Part shown: piece by piece, positions 15,946 to 24,724 of the stretch
How the letters are laid out: every line of letters begins with the position of its first letter
How positions within the stretch are numbered: the stretch's first letter is position 1
Assembly (NCBI GenBank): GCA_019419505.1
Contig: DXZS01000020.1
Coordinates: forward strand, 134,137 to 198,136
From: Collinsella sp.
GTDB lineage: Bacteria > Actinomycetota > Coriobacteriia > Coriobacteriales > Coriobacteriaceae
DNA: 64,000 nt
Direction of reading: 5' to 3'
Made by a program: the position numbers and the translations under genes
The notes under the pieces: model-generated
What the model was told of the DNA's origin: nothing
Seen by the model: only the letters and a program-made list of their open reading frames with translations
Databases searched by the model: none

Positions 15946-17346
15946 CTAGTCAACCACGTGGGTCGTTGCGACCTGCTTGAGCCAAGCTGCAGACTTCTTA
16001 AGGCGGCGCTTGTAGCCGTCCATGAGGTCGACCTCGACAAAGCCGTAACGGTTCTTAAAGGCATTAGCCCAAGACCAGTTATCGATGACGGCCCAATAAT
16101 GGTATCCGCGGCATTTGGCGCCCTCGGCGATTGCCTTGGCAACCCACTCCAGGTGCTGGCGCACAAAGTCGACGCGGTAGTCGTCCTGAATGGTCCCTTC
16201 GGCGTCACGGTTCTTGTATTCGTCCATGATGCCGATACCGTTCTCGGATACAAACCACTCAAGATCGGGGTAGTTCTTAGCGCAGTCCATGCCAAAGTCG
16301 TAGAGGCCCTGCGGGTAGATTTCCCAGCCGCGGCTCTCGTTCATAACGGCGTCGGGCCATACGTACTCGTCGGCAAAGTGCGGCAGACCGTACTGGTCGA
16401 TCTTGCTCGCCGGAGCCTGAACGCGCGTGGGATGGTAGTAGTTACAACCGAGCCAGTCGACAACGCCCTGCTTGAGGATCTCTTGGTCGCCGGCACGGAA
16501 CGGAAGTTTAACGCCGCCCTCGGCCAGGCTGTCGAGCACGTCGGCGGGAAGCTCGCCCTTGGTAATAAGGTCGAGCCACCAGCGATTGTTGATACCGCTG
16601 GTCATACGCACGGCCTCGAGGTCTGCCTCGCTGGGGTTCTCCTTGGTATAGACCGGGGTAAAGCAGTTGATCATGCCGATCTTGGCGTCGGCGCGAACGG
16701 CGCCCTCGTCATAGGCGCGGCGGTAGTTGGCCACAGCCAGCGCGTGCGCCAGCGAGATGTGATACTGCACGGTGCGGGCGCGGTTATAGTCATGGAGCTG
16801 CGGGTACCACACGCCCTCCTGATAGCGCTGCTCGGGCTCGACGATGGGCTCGTTAAAGGTGAACCAGTACTTGATCTCCTGGCCAAACTCGCGGAAGGCA
16901 ACGTCGGCGTAATGAGCGTACGCCTCGACGACCTCACGGCTCTCCCAACCACCACGGTCAAAGAGGTAGGTAGGCATGTCAAAGTGGTACAGGTTGACGA
17001 ACGGCTCCAGGCCGGCCTCGCGAGAGGCACGGAACAGCTCGTGATACCACGCGGCGCCCTCCTCATTGAGGTTGCCGTTAGCATCGAGCAGGCGACTCCA
17101 CTGGATGGAGGTGCGGTAGGTATCCAGGCCCAAGTCCTTCAAAATGCGAAGGTCCTCCTGGTATTTAGCCATAAAGTCATTGCCAGCATAAGAGCCAACG
17201 CGGTTATAGAACGAATCCAGATCCTGGATGGACCAGGTATCCCACAGGTTCTCGAGCTTGCCGCCCTGGTTCCACTGACCCTCAGTCTGCGGGCCGGACA
17301 TAGCGGCGCCAAAGAAGAAGTCACGGGGCAGCTGATACTGAGCCAT
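15946..17346 (-). CDS. bglA: 6-phospho-beta-glucosidase, glycoside hydrolase family 1
   Basis: A 466-residue cytoplasmic hydrolase that splits phosphorylated beta-glucosides brought in by the adjacent PTS. The acid/base is Glu166 in FTFNEPIVE and the nucleophile is Glu368 in FVSENGIGIMDE. The late segment NAFKNRYGFVEVD carries the Lys...Tyr arrangement used for 6-phosphate recognition. The start (MAQYQLPRDFFFG) has GAGG six bases upstream; about 40 in-frame residues further upstream overlap the leader and are not protein-like. It is the first gene of the operon and diverges from the GntR regulator. Confidence 0.93.
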   Translation of the reverse strand: MAQYQLPRDFFFGAAMSGPQTEGQWNQGGKLENLWDTWSIQDLDSFYNRVGSYAGNDFMAKYQEDLRILKDLGLDTYRTSIQWSRLLDANGNLNEEGAAWYHELFRASREAGLEPFVNLYHFDMPTYLFDRGGWESREVVEAYAHYADVAFREFGQEIKYWFTFNEPIVEPEQRYQEGVWYPQLHDYNRARTVQYHISLAHALAVANYRRAYDEGAVRADAKIGMINCFTPVYTKENPSEADLEAVRMTSGINNRWWLDLITKGELPADVLDSLAEGGVKLPFRAGDQEILKQGVVDWLGCNYYHPTRVQAPASKIDQYGLPHFADEYVWPDAVMNESRGWEIYPQGLYDFGMDCAKNYPDLEWFVSENGIGIMDEYKNRDAEGTIQDDYRVDFVRQHLEWVAKAIAEGAKCRGYHYWAVIDNWSWANAFKNRYGFVEVDLMDGYKRRLKKSAAWLKQVATTHVVD

Positions 17347-17384
17347 CAAAGTCCTCGCTTTCGTGTCTAGAGCTTTCGGTTGGA

Positions 17385-17464
17385 GACGGGTTTGCTTTGG
17401 CAAGTTATCCGGCGCGGGCGCGCACCGGTTATCCAGATATCCAGCCCGCCAAAACAAAACCGTC
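17385..17464. repeat. Large imperfect palindrome in the bglA leader
   Basis: GACGGGTTTGCTTTGGC (17385-17401) and GCCAAAACAAAACCGTC (17448-17464) pair with two mismatches around a GC-rich centre. It lies between the bglA promoter and start codon, so it would fold in the 5' leader of the operon message. Confidence 0.65.
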
Positions 17465-17512
17465 CCCAAACGGTCGGCCCTGCCGGCGGCAGGGTTCCGT
17501 TCGTTGCGTACA

Positions 17513-17540
17513 ACTATAGCGCTCTAATTTCTAAAGTAAA
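17513..17540 (-). promoter_or_regulatory. Probable promoter of the bglA-PTS operon
   Basis: On the minus strand, -35 TTTACT (17535-17540) and -10 TATAGT (17513-17518) are 16 bases apart, in the context GCGCTATAGT. It would give a leader of roughly 160 bases. It lies in the gap shared with the divergent GntR gene, a natural site for repression by that protein; no clear operator palindrome was identified. Confidence 0.6.
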
Positions 17541-17648
17541 GCGTCTTTTTGTTTTTTCTTTCTCGGACTTCTTATATAAAAGTAATATGGGTGCCTCGTT
17601 GGGGGTTATACTTACTTGCGTATTCTTATATGTCGGAAAGGAGGTTCC

Positions 17649-18368
17649 ATGATTCCCAAATACGAGGCGATAGCTGCAGATATCCGTCGAAGCATCGAGG
17701 ATGGCGCTCTTAAACCGGGCGACAAGCTACCCACCGTCGTTGAGTTCTGTGAGCTCTATAGCGTTTCCAAAATCACCGTCAAACGAGCTATCGAGCAGAT
17801 CACCGAAGAGGGTCTTGTTACCAGCCGGCGCGGATCGGGCACCTACGTTAAAGACACGGCGGGGCTTCCCGACAAGGCGTTTTTCCAGGGCAAGAACGAC
17901 CGCGCCCAGGGCTTTTCGTATGAGCACCGCGGGGAGAAGGTAACCTCGGTGGTCTACGATTTCTCGATTGTCAATCCACCGGCAGAGGTTGCGACTCAGC
18001 TGGGAATTGCCGAGGATGACTTTGCCTATCACATCGTGCGCGTGCGCCAGGTCGACGAGAAGCCCATCGTTATCGAGTACACCTACATGCCCCTCGAGCT
18101 GATTCCGGGCCTTAAAAAGAAAGACCTGTATGGATCGGTCTACAGCTTCATCCGCGAGCAATGCGGGCTGAAGATTTCGAGCTTCCACCGCACCATTCGC
18201 GCCGTAGCGGCAACCGAGGAAGAGGCTGAGCGCCTGGACACCAAACCCGGCTCTCCCCTGCTCGAGCTCAACCAGATTGGCTTTTTGGATAGCGGCACCG
18301 CCTTTGAGCATTCGATCTCGCGCAACGTTGGTGACCGCTTTGAGCTGCACAACGTAACGTTGGCATAG
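17649..18368 (+). CDS. GntR-family transcriptional regulator with UTRA domain
   Basis: A 239-residue regulator with an N-terminal winged helix-turn-helix (IPKYEAIAADIRRSIEDG ... LPTVVEFCELYSVSKITVKRAI) and a C-terminal UTRA ligand-binding domain (HIVRVRQVDEKPIVIEYTYMP ... ISRNVGDRFEL), i.e. the HutC subgroup. AAAGGAGG is six bases before the ATG. It is divergent from the bglA-PTS operon, and regulators of this subgroup often sense the phosphorylated sugar; control of that operon by a 6-phospho-beta-glucoside is an inference from position. Confidence 0.92.
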   Translation: MIPKYEAIAADIRRSIEDGALKPGDKLPTVVEFCELYSVSKITVKRAIEQITEEGLVTSRRGSGTYVKDTAGLPDKAFFQGKNDRAQGFSYEHRGEKVTSVVYDFSIVNPPAEVATQLGIAEDDFAYHIVRVRQVDEKPIVIEYTYMPLELIPGLKKKDLYGSVYSFIREQCGLKISSFHRTIRAVAATEEEAERLDTKPGSPLLELNQIGFLDSGTAFEHSISRNVGDRFELHNVTLA

Positions 18369-18441
18369 TTTTGTAGTCATGCGGGCGCTCGTTATGGCTC
18401 GTTTAGAGTGGGCAACCGCACAACACCATGGGGGTATGAAC

Positions 18442-19374
18442 ATGTCCGATTTGATTAAACTGACGCCGATCTTCCACGAGAAGATCTGGGGCGGCCGCCA
18501 GCTCGAAACCGTATTTGGTTACGACATTCCCGAGGGTCCCATCGGTGAGTGCTGGGCTATCTCGGCCCATCCCAACGGCGACTGCCAGATTGCGGAGGGC
18601 CCGTATGCCGGCCACACGCTGTCGTGGCTGTGGGCCGAGCACCGTGAGCTCTTTGGCAACTGCGAGGGCAAGGAGTTCCCGCTGCTCATTAAGATTCTGG
18701 ACGCCAAGGACGACCTTTCGATCCAGATTCACCCCAACGACGAGTACGCTGCCGAGCACGAGAACGGCAGCCTGGGCAAGACCGAGTGCTGGTATGTGCT
18801 GGACTGCGAGCCCGGCGCCACGATCATCGTCGGACAGCGCGCCAAGGACCGCGCCGAGGCAGCACAGATGATCGAGGACGGCCGCTGGGACGAGATGCTC
18901 AACGTGCTGCCGATTCACAAGGGCGACTTTTTCCAGATTGACTCCGGTACCGTGCACGCCATCAAGACCGGTACGCTCATTTTGGAGACGCAGCAGTCGA
19001 GCGATGTGACCTATCGCCTGTACGACTACGACCGCCCCGGCACCGACGGCAAGCTGCGCCCGCTGCATATTGAGCAGAGCCTCGACTGCATCGATTTTGA
19101 TGTTCAGGCGCCGACCGACGGCACCGTGACCGCGCCCGAGGTCGACGGCGTGACCGAGCTCGAGTCCAATCCCTGCTACACCGTCGATCGTGTGCGTGTC
19201 GACGGCAGCAAGACCCTCGACCAGCGCTGGCCCTTCATGTGCCTGTCGGTCATCAACGGCGAAGGCACCGTCTGCGGCGACCCCGTCCACAAGGGAAGCC
19301 ACCTGCTGGCCCCGAGCACCGTCAGCTCCATCGACCTCGAAGGCAAGATGGAACTGATTATTAGCCACCTGTAG
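18442..19374 (+). CDS. manA: Mannose-6-phosphate isomerase, class I
   Basis: A 310-residue zinc enzyme interconverting mannose 6-phosphate and fructose 6-phosphate. The cupin metal ligands are seen in IQIHPNDEY, GKTECWYVL and SGTVHAIKTG, and the N-terminus LTPIFHEKIWGGRQL is typical of the short Gram-positive form. The second ATG is used because GGGGG lies seven bases before it. It begins 73 bases after the GntR gene on the same strand and may be cotranscribed. It ends just before a large palindrome (19392). Confidence 0.93.
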   Translation: MSDLIKLTPIFHEKIWGGRQLETVFGYDIPEGPIGECWAISAHPNGDCQIAEGPYAGHTLSWLWAEHRELFGNCEGKEFPLLIKILDAKDDLSIQIHPNDEYAAEHENGSLGKTECWYVLDCEPGATIIVGQRAKDRAEAAQMIEDGRWDEMLNVLPIHKGDFFQIDSGTVHAIKTGTLILETQQSSDVTYRLYDYDRPGTDGKLRPLHIEQSLDCIDFDVQAPTDGTVTAPEVDGVTELESNPCYTVDRVRVDGSKTLDQRWPFMCLSVINGEGTVCGDPVHKGSHLLAPSTVSSIDLEGKMELIISHL

Positions 19375-19391
19375 GTCACTGGTACCCGAGT

Positions 19392-19520
19392 GCTCGCCGG
19401 GATGGGCGCGGGGTTTGATCGCCTGCTCGGGCAGTCCTGCTCGCACGGAGAGCACATTAAGTGCTCTCCGGCTCGTGCGGAACTCGCGATCGACCAAACC
19501 CCGCGCCCATCCCGGCGAGC
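19392..19520. repeat. Modular palindromic element, copy 1
   Basis: A perfect 26-bp inverted repeat (19392-19417 and 19495-19520, left arm starting GCTCGCCGGGATGGGCGCGG) encloses a core with CCTGCTCGGGCAGTCCTGC, an inner stem GGAGAGCAC/GTGCTCTCC with a central ATTAA, and TGCGGAACTCGCGATCGA. The core, but not the outer arms, is shared with the element at 19672-19801, which lies in the opposite orientation. Confidence 0.85.
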
Positions 19521-19550
19521 CTCTGGCTAGCAACAACAACCCAAACGCAA

Positions 19551-19588
19551 GTAGGGGCTCCCCCGCCCATCAACGGGGGAGCCCCTAC
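19551..19588. terminator. Bidirectional hairpin between manA and pcrA
   Basis: GTAGGGGCTCCCCCG pairs perfectly with CGGGGGAGCCCCTAC. It lies between convergent genes. The T runs are weak, so termination is inferred from the strong stem and position. Confidence 0.6.
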
Positions 19589-19671
19589 TCGTATCTATAT
19601 ATCAGCCCACCCGGCTCTCCAGACCAAAAAGCGAACGAGCAGAGCGATGTTCGTCCAGCAACGTTACCCAA

Positions 19672-19801
19672 GGACCTGGGCGGGTGTATGGGGCAACATC
19701 GATCGCGAGTTCCGCACGCAAAGGAGGCCACTTAATGTGGCCTCCGTCTTGCGCAGGACTGTCCGAGCAGGTGATGTTGCCCCATACGCCCGCCCAGGTC
19801 C
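19672..19801. repeat. Modular palindromic element, copy 2 (inverted)
   Basis: Arms of 29 bp (19672-19700 and 19773-19801, starting GGACCTGGGCGGGTGTATGG) pair with one G:T-type mismatch. The core read on the minus strand matches copy 1: CCTGCTCGGACAGTCCTGC, an inner stem GGAGGCCAC/GTGGCCTCC around ATTAA, and TGCGGAACTCGCGATC. The arm and inner-stem bases differ from copy 1 while pairing is preserved. Confidence 0.85.
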
Positions 19802-19808
19802 GCCGGGA

Positions 19809-22709
19809 TCACGACAGCTTGACGATCGGTGCAAAACCTTTCATCAGCTTTTTGGTCTGGCCGGTTTTTTCGAACTGGACCTCGATCATGTCTCCGGCGA
19901 CCGAGATCACGGTACCGGTGCCAAAGGTCTTGTGGCTCACGGTATCGCCCGCGGCAAAGTCCTGTGACGCGCTGGCGCGATCGACCTTGCGCTCCACCGT
20001 CGGCGACACCTTGGACGACGGCTTTTTAGCTCGCGGCGCGCCCGAACCAAAGGTCGAGGCAACACGGCCGGCGTCGGGCGAAACCCCGCGATGGCGCTCG
20101 GTGCCATAGGTGCTGCCACCAAAGAAATCGTCGAAGCTCGATCCGCCGCGCGAACCGGAACCGCCGGTCGAGCGCGTATGCGAACCGAACACCTTGCCGC
20201 CATACATATCCGAGCCCATGCCCGAGCCAAAGGTGCCGTGACGGTCGCCGCGCTTCTCCCAGCCCGTGCCCTCAAAACCGGCAGAACCGATACCGCTAAA
20301 CTCGATATCCTCAAACGGAATCTCGTTGAGGAAACGAGAGCGCGGGTTGGCAGAGGTCGAGCCGTAGGTGCGACGCGTGGCCGCATAGGTCAGGAACAGG
20401 CGCTTACGGGCACGCGTGATGGCAACGTAGGCCAGGCGACGCTCCTCCTCGAGCTTGCCCGGATCATCGCTGCCGCCAAAGTCGTGCACGTGCGGGAAGA
20501 TGCCCTCCTCCATGCCGGCCACGAACACCGCCGGGAACTCCAGGCCCTTGGCGGAGTGGATGGTCATCATGGTAATGGCATGCGTCTCGCCGGCCAGGGA
20601 ATCCAAGTCGGAGCGCAGGGCCAGCCACTCCATGAGAGCAGGAAGCGCCTTACAGGTGAGCGGACCGTAGGTGCGCTCGATCTCGTCGGCATGCACGGCA
20701 CCCGCCGGCATCTCCGTCGGCGCGGCATACGCGTTGCCCGCAATGGCGGCAGCCAGGGCATCCTGCGGCGAGAGCGCCGGGGCGGCTAGGCTATCGAGCG
20801 GATTGGAACCTGCGGCATCACGCGCGCCAACGAGCGCCTCAAACGAGGATACCGGGGCAGACGGTCCCGGCTCGGGCGCAGGTGCGCTCACCACGACGGG
20901 CTCGGGCTCGGCGCCGGCAGGCACGTCGGCAACACCGGCCGCGCGCAGCTCCTCTAAGCTCTCGAGCGTACCCTCGATATCCTCGTGCGTCTCCTCAAAT
21001 TCGGCGGCCACGCCCAGGAATTCCTGGATGTTCTCGGCGCGGCTCTCGGCCTCCATGGTGCCCTCGGCGCGAAAGGCCTGCAGCAGGCCCGTCTTGTCGA
21101 CAATCATCTCGACAACGTCCTTGAGCTCGCCGTCCATGCGGCGGCCCTCGCGCACCAGCGACACAAAGCTCGACAGGCCATTGCGGACCTTGGCGCTAAA
21201 CATGCCCGTCTCGGCGCACGCGATCTCGCAGGCTTGGAAGAACGAGCAGCGGTTGTCGCGCGCCAGCTGCTCGATCTTTTGAATCGAGGTGGAGCCGATG
21301 CCGCGGCGCGGCGTGTTGATGACGCGCTTGACGCTCATCTCGTCGGCCGGGTTCACGATCATCTTGAGGTAGGCCATGACGTCGCGAATCTCGGCGCGGT
21401 CGAAGAATCGCGTGCCGCCGACGATCTTGTAGGGCACGCCCGCGCGCAGGAACATATCTTCGAGGATACGCGACTGGGCGTTGGTGCGGTAGAACACGGC
21501 GATATCGTCGTAGCTTGTACCCTTGGCATGCAGCTTTTCGATCTCGCCGGCAATCCAGCGACCTTCGTCGCGCTCGTCGCTTGCCTGGAAAGCCTGAATC
21601 TTCTCGCCATCGCCCTCGGCCGTAAACAGGCGCTTGTCCTTGCGCTGCGAGTTGTGACGCACCACGGCGTTGGCGGCGCTCAGGATATGACCCGTAGAGC
21701 GATAGTTCTGCTCCAGCTTGACGGTCTTGCAGTTTTTAAAGTCCTGCTCAAAGTCCAGGATGTTGGTGATGTCGGCGCCACGCCAGCTGTAAATGGACTG
21801 GTCGTCGTCGCCCACGACCATGAGGTTTTGGTACTTGGCGGCCAGCAGGTTGGCGATCTCGTACTGGACGTGGTTGGTGTCCTGATACTCGTCGACGCTA
21901 ATGTAGCGGAAGCGCTCCTGGTACTTGTCGAGCACCTCGGGGCGGGTGCGCAGTAGCTCGAGCGTGCGCACGAGCAGGTCGTCGAAGTCCATCGCGTTGG
22001 CGGCGCGCAGGCGGCGCTCCAGCTCCAGGTAGACTTGCGCGGCCTTTTTGTCGTTGGGGCTATCGGCGCTCTTGAGCATGTCCTCGGGCCCGATCATGGC
22101 GTTTTTGGCCGAGCTGATCTTGCTGCGGATCATGTTGATGGGGAACTGCTTTTGCTCGATACCGAGCGCCTGCATAATGTCGCGCACCATGCGCTTTGAG
22201 TCATCGTCATCGTAGATGGTGAACTGACCGGTGTATCCCAGCAGGTCGGCGTCCTCGCGCAGCATGCGCACGCACATGGCATGGAAGGTGCACACCCACA
22301 TGCCACGAGTGCCGCTGGGGATGAGTGCCGCCAGACGCTCGCGCATCTCGGCCGCAGCCTTGTTGGTAAACGTAATGGCAAGAACCTGCCAAGGCTTAAC
22401 GCCCAGGTCGCCGAGCATATGTGCGATGCGGAAGGTCAAGACGCGGGTCTTGCCCGAGCCGGCGCCGGCGAGCACCAGCAACGGGCCCTCGGTGGACAGG
22501 ACCGCCTCGCGCTGGGCGGGATTAAGGCTGTCGATGTCGACGAGCGGCTTGATAGGCTTGGGCGCCGGCGCGGGAGCGTCATAGATGTCGAGCGGAACGA
22601 GCTCGGGCTCCGGCGCAGCAGGGGCGGTGTATGCATCGAGCGGCACGGGTTCCGGCGCGGGCGGCACAGGTACCGCGACATTCTTTTCCCAGGGCAAGGG
22701 CTGGGTCAT
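19809..22709 (-). CDS. pcrA: ATP-dependent DNA helicase UvrD/PcrA
   Basis: A 966-residue superfamily 1 helicase (3' to 5') for repair and replication restart. Walker A is LVLAGAGSGKTRVL, Walker B ISVDEYQDTN, followed by GDDDQSIYSWRGAD, EQNYRST and, late, MMTIHSAKGLEFPAVFVAGME and YVAITRARKRLFLTYA. Two features are longer than usual: a Pro-rich N-terminal extension of about 55 residues with repeated PLDxY motifs, and an Ala/Pro-rich insertion at about residues 591-685 before the motif containing IHSAKGLEF. The C-terminus has a Gly/Ser-rich linker and a PcrA-type Tudor-like end (GDTVSHKTFGTGTVISV). GAGGAG precedes the chosen ATG. Confidence 0.94.
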   Translation of the reverse strand: MTQPLPWEKNVAVPVPPAPEPVPLDAYTAPAAPEPELVPLDIYDAPAPAPKPIKPLVDIDSLNPAQREAVLSTEGPLLVLAGAGSGKTRVLTFRIAHMLGDLGVKPWQVLAITFTNKAAAEMRERLAALIPSGTRGMWVCTFHAMCVRMLREDADLLGYTGQFTIYDDDDSKRMVRDIMQALGIEQKQFPINMIRSKISSAKNAMIGPEDMLKSADSPNDKKAAQVYLELERRLRAANAMDFDDLLVRTLELLRTRPEVLDKYQERFRYISVDEYQDTNHVQYEIANLLAAKYQNLMVVGDDDQSIYSWRGADITNILDFEQDFKNCKTVKLEQNYRSTGHILSAANAVVRHNSQRKDKRLFTAEGDGEKIQAFQASDERDEGRWIAGEIEKLHAKGTSYDDIAVFYRTNAQSRILEDMFLRAGVPYKIVGGTRFFDRAEIRDVMAYLKMIVNPADEMSVKRVINTPRRGIGSTSIQKIEQLARDNRCSFFQACEIACAETGMFSAKVRNGLSSFVSLVREGRRMDGELKDVVEMIVDKTGLLQAFRAEGTMEAESRAENIQEFLGVAAEFEETHEDIEGTLESLEELRAAGVADVPAGAEPEPVVVSAPAPEPGPSAPVSSFEALVGARDAAGSNPLDSLAAPALSPQDALAAAIAGNAYAAPTEMPAGAVHADEIERTYGPLTCKALPALMEWLALRSDLDSLAGETHAITMMTIHSAKGLEFPAVFVAGMEEGIFPHVHDFGGSDDPGKLEEERRLAYVAITRARKRLFLTYAATRRTYGSTSANPRSRFLNEIPFEDIEFSGIGSAGFEGTGWEKRGDRHGTFGSGMGSDMYGGKVFGSHTRSTGGSGSRGGSSFDDFFGGSTYGTERHRGVSPDAGRVASTFGSGAPRAKKPSSKVSPTVERKVDRASASQDFAAGDTVSHKTFGTGTVISVAGDMIEVQFEKTGQTKKLMKGFAPIVKLS

Positions 22710-22857
22710 GGGCGACTCCTCATCTGACGGACGGCGCGCCTGCGGGCAGCGCCATAGTTTGAGCCGTACCAGTATACCGAGCCGCGCGGACACCGACGCA
22801 AATCACACCACGACTCCGTGCGCCACCGTCAGGCCCGCCCAGCGGATTTGGCGCAAT

Positions 22858-22880
22858 GGGGTCAGGTTACTTTGCACCAA
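22858..22880. repeat. Dispersed 23-bp motif, copy 2
   Basis: The reverse complement of the 12447-12469 motif (here GGGGTCAGGTTACTTTGCAC...), with one mismatch. It lies upstream of pcrA. Confidence 0.7.
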
Positions 22881-22955
22881 TCTATTGACAATCACGAAAC
22901 CGCCGACGTCGTGGCAGCAGCAGCGAGCGGCGGCCAGGGCGAACAAATTGGCATG

Positions 22956-22999
22956 AAAAAGGGGGCAGCATAGACCTTTTGGTCTATGCTGCCCCCTTT
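22956..22999. terminator. Intrinsic terminator after uppP
   Basis: AAAAA, a 16-bp perfect stem starting GGGGGCAGCATAGACC, a TTTT loop, and a short T run. It is 45 bases past the uppP stop; read leftward the RNA ends in UUUUU. The rest of the 22710-23043 gap holds the 23-bp repeat and nothing else recognised. Confidence 0.85.
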
Positions 23000-23043
23000 G
23001 AATGACAAGTTGTCGCCCCGGCCGCCGCGCAGCGTCGACTAAG

Positions 23044-24024
23044 TTAGAGGCCGAGCATCGGCTCCAGAACGAAGAAATATGCGAGCACTACGATGCCCAG
23101 GATGATGCGGTAAACACCGAAGCACTTAAAGTCGTGACGGCGCACGAAGCCCATAAGCCACTTGATGGCGATGAGCGAAACCACAAAGGCCACAACGCAG
23201 CCCACGCCCAAGATAGCGACCTCGTTGGCGCCGAACGTACCGCCCTTGATGAAATACTTGACCAGCTTGAGCGCACTCGCGCCAAACATGACAGGGATGG
23301 CTAGGAAGAACGTAAACTTGGAGGCCACCGAACGCGTGCAGCCCAAAAGCAGGCCGCCGATGATAGTAGAACCGGAGCGAGACGTTCCAGGCACCAGCGA
23401 AAGCACCTGGAAGCAGCCGATACCCAGCGCAGTCTTCCAGCTCAGGTCCTCGAGCGTGGCGATGGAGCCAAAGTCCAGATTCTCGTCATCGTCCTCATCC
23501 TCAGCGGTAGTCGCGGCAGGCGCCGCAAAGTGCGCACCGGCGGGACGTCCGCCCGACACCACAGCACGCGAACCAAACGAACCGGCAACGGCCATTTCCT
23601 CGCGCTTGTTCGCGCGCCAGTTCTCGATCACGATAAACAGCACGCCGTACACAATGAGCGCCAGCGCCACGACGGGAGCATTGTAGAAATGCTCCTCCAT
23701 CCAGTCGTTGAGCGGCAGGCCGATCGCCGCGGCGGGAATGCAGCCGAGCACAATCTTGCCCCACAGCACCCAGGTGTCGCGACGGCCCTCCTTGCCCTTG
23801 CTGGGCGAGAACGGATTGAGCTCATGGAAGAACAGAACACAGACGGCCAGAATGGCGCCGAGCTGAATCACGACCAGGAACATATTCCAGAACGTCTCGC
23901 TCACGTTCATCTTGACGAACTCGTCCACCAAGATCATGTGACCGGTCGACGAAACAGGCAGCCATTCGGTGATGCCCTCGACCAGGCCCATGAAGGCAGA
24001 TTTTAGAAGCTCGATAATATCCAA
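23044..24024 (-). CDS. uppP: Undecaprenyl-diphosphatase UppP (BacA)
   Basis: A 326-residue membrane enzyme that recycles undecaprenyl pyrophosphate for cell-wall synthesis. The two catalytic motifs are EGITEWLPVSSTGHMIL (residues 16-32) and SLVPGTSRSGSTIIGG (about 209-224). A hydrophilic insertion at about residues 141-190, ending in a very acidic run (EDEDDDEN), makes it some 45-50 residues longer than usual. The start is TTG, with GAGGGGG five bases before it; the conserved N-terminus LDIIELLKSAFMGLVEG begins there. Single-gene unit. Confidence 0.92.
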   Translation of the reverse strand: MDIIELLKSAFMGLVEGITEWLPVSSTGHMILVDEFVKMNVSETFWNMFLVVIQLGAILAVCVLFFHELNPFSPSKGKEGRRDTWVLWGKIVLGCIPAAAIGLPLNDWMEEHFYNAPVVALALIVYGVLFIVIENWRANKREEMAVAGSFGSRAVVSGGRPAGAHFAAPAATTAEDEDDDENLDFGSIATLEDLSWKTALGIGCFQVLSLVPGTSRSGSTIIGGLLLGCTRSVASKFTFFLAIPVMFGASALKLVKYFIKGGTFGANEVAILGVGCVVAFVVSLIAIKWLMGFVRRHDFKCFGVYRIILGIVVLAYFFVLEPMLGL

Positions 24025-24177
24025 AGGGACCCCCTCGTTAGACACCCGCCGGTAGATGTTCTGAGGACGATGCGGGCGACGTCCCATTATCAACCGTTGG
24101 CGGTGCGACCGCGCCTACCCTTACCAAAAAACTCGCCCGTTCACAGAATTGCGAGCAGTCAAACCGAAATCCTTGGG

Positions 24178-24183
24178 TATAAC
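24178..24183 (+). promoter_or_regulatory. Probable -10 box of the universal stress gene
   Basis: TATAAC in the context TTGGGTATAAC, about 90 bases before the start codon. It resembles the GGGTATAAT box at 1028. No convincing -35 is visible. Confidence 0.4.
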
Positions 24184-24273
24184 TGCAACAAGATAAAGTG
24201 TCCGGCGGCCAACGCGCCCGCGCCCGCCCGACGCACGAGCCCCGCGCCCGTGCGATAGACCAAGGAGGAAACC

Positions 24274-24711
24274 ATGAACGAGGGCTACACCAAGGTATTT
24301 GTTTCACTCGACGGTACTGAGCAGCAGGATTTTGTGCTCGCACGCGCCATCAAGGTCGCCGCGAACAACGGCGCCAAGCTAATCATCGGCCACGTTATCG
24401 ATTCCACGGCGCTCGAGAGCGCCGGTTCCTATCCGGTCGATCTGGTCAACGGCCTAGAGGAGGCATTTAAGAACTCCATCGCCAAGCAGCTCGAAGAGGC
24501 CAAGGCCAATCCCGACATTCCCGAGGTCGAGGTCATGATTCGCGCCGGCCGCATTCGCGAGACGCTCAAGGACGAGATGCTCGACGTGGTTAAGCCCGAC
24601 CTGGTGCTCTGCGGCGCACGCGGCCTGTCCTCGATCAAGTATGCGCTCCTGGGCTCGATTTCGACGTTCCTGCTGCGCAATACGGACTGCGACATTTTGG
24701 TCGTGAAGTAG
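24274..24711 (+). CDS. Universal stress protein (UspA family)
   Basis: A 145-residue single Usp domain. The nucleotide-binding C-terminal motif is GARGLSSIKYALLGSIS, matching the G-2x-G-9x-G-S/T pattern of ATP-binding members, and the N-terminal strand KVFVSLDGTEQQDF carries the conserved Asp. AAGGAGG is seven bases upstream. It stands alone with its own promoter and is followed by a large palindrome. The physiological signal cannot be read from sequence. Confidence 0.92.
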   Translation: MNEGYTKVFVSLDGTEQQDFVLARAIKVAANNGAKLIIGHVIDSTALESAGSYPVDLVNGLEEAFKNSIAKQLEEAKANPDIPEVEVMIRAGRIRETLKDEMLDVVKPDLVLCGARGLSSIKYALLGSISTFLLRNTDCDILVVK

Positions 24712-24724
24712 GTTCCTTCCCACC

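Noticed and set aside
19809..20100. Frameshift in the pcrA C-terminus
   Set aside because: The Gly/Ser-rich linker looked odd, but the frame is open through to the normal PcrA C-terminal domain.
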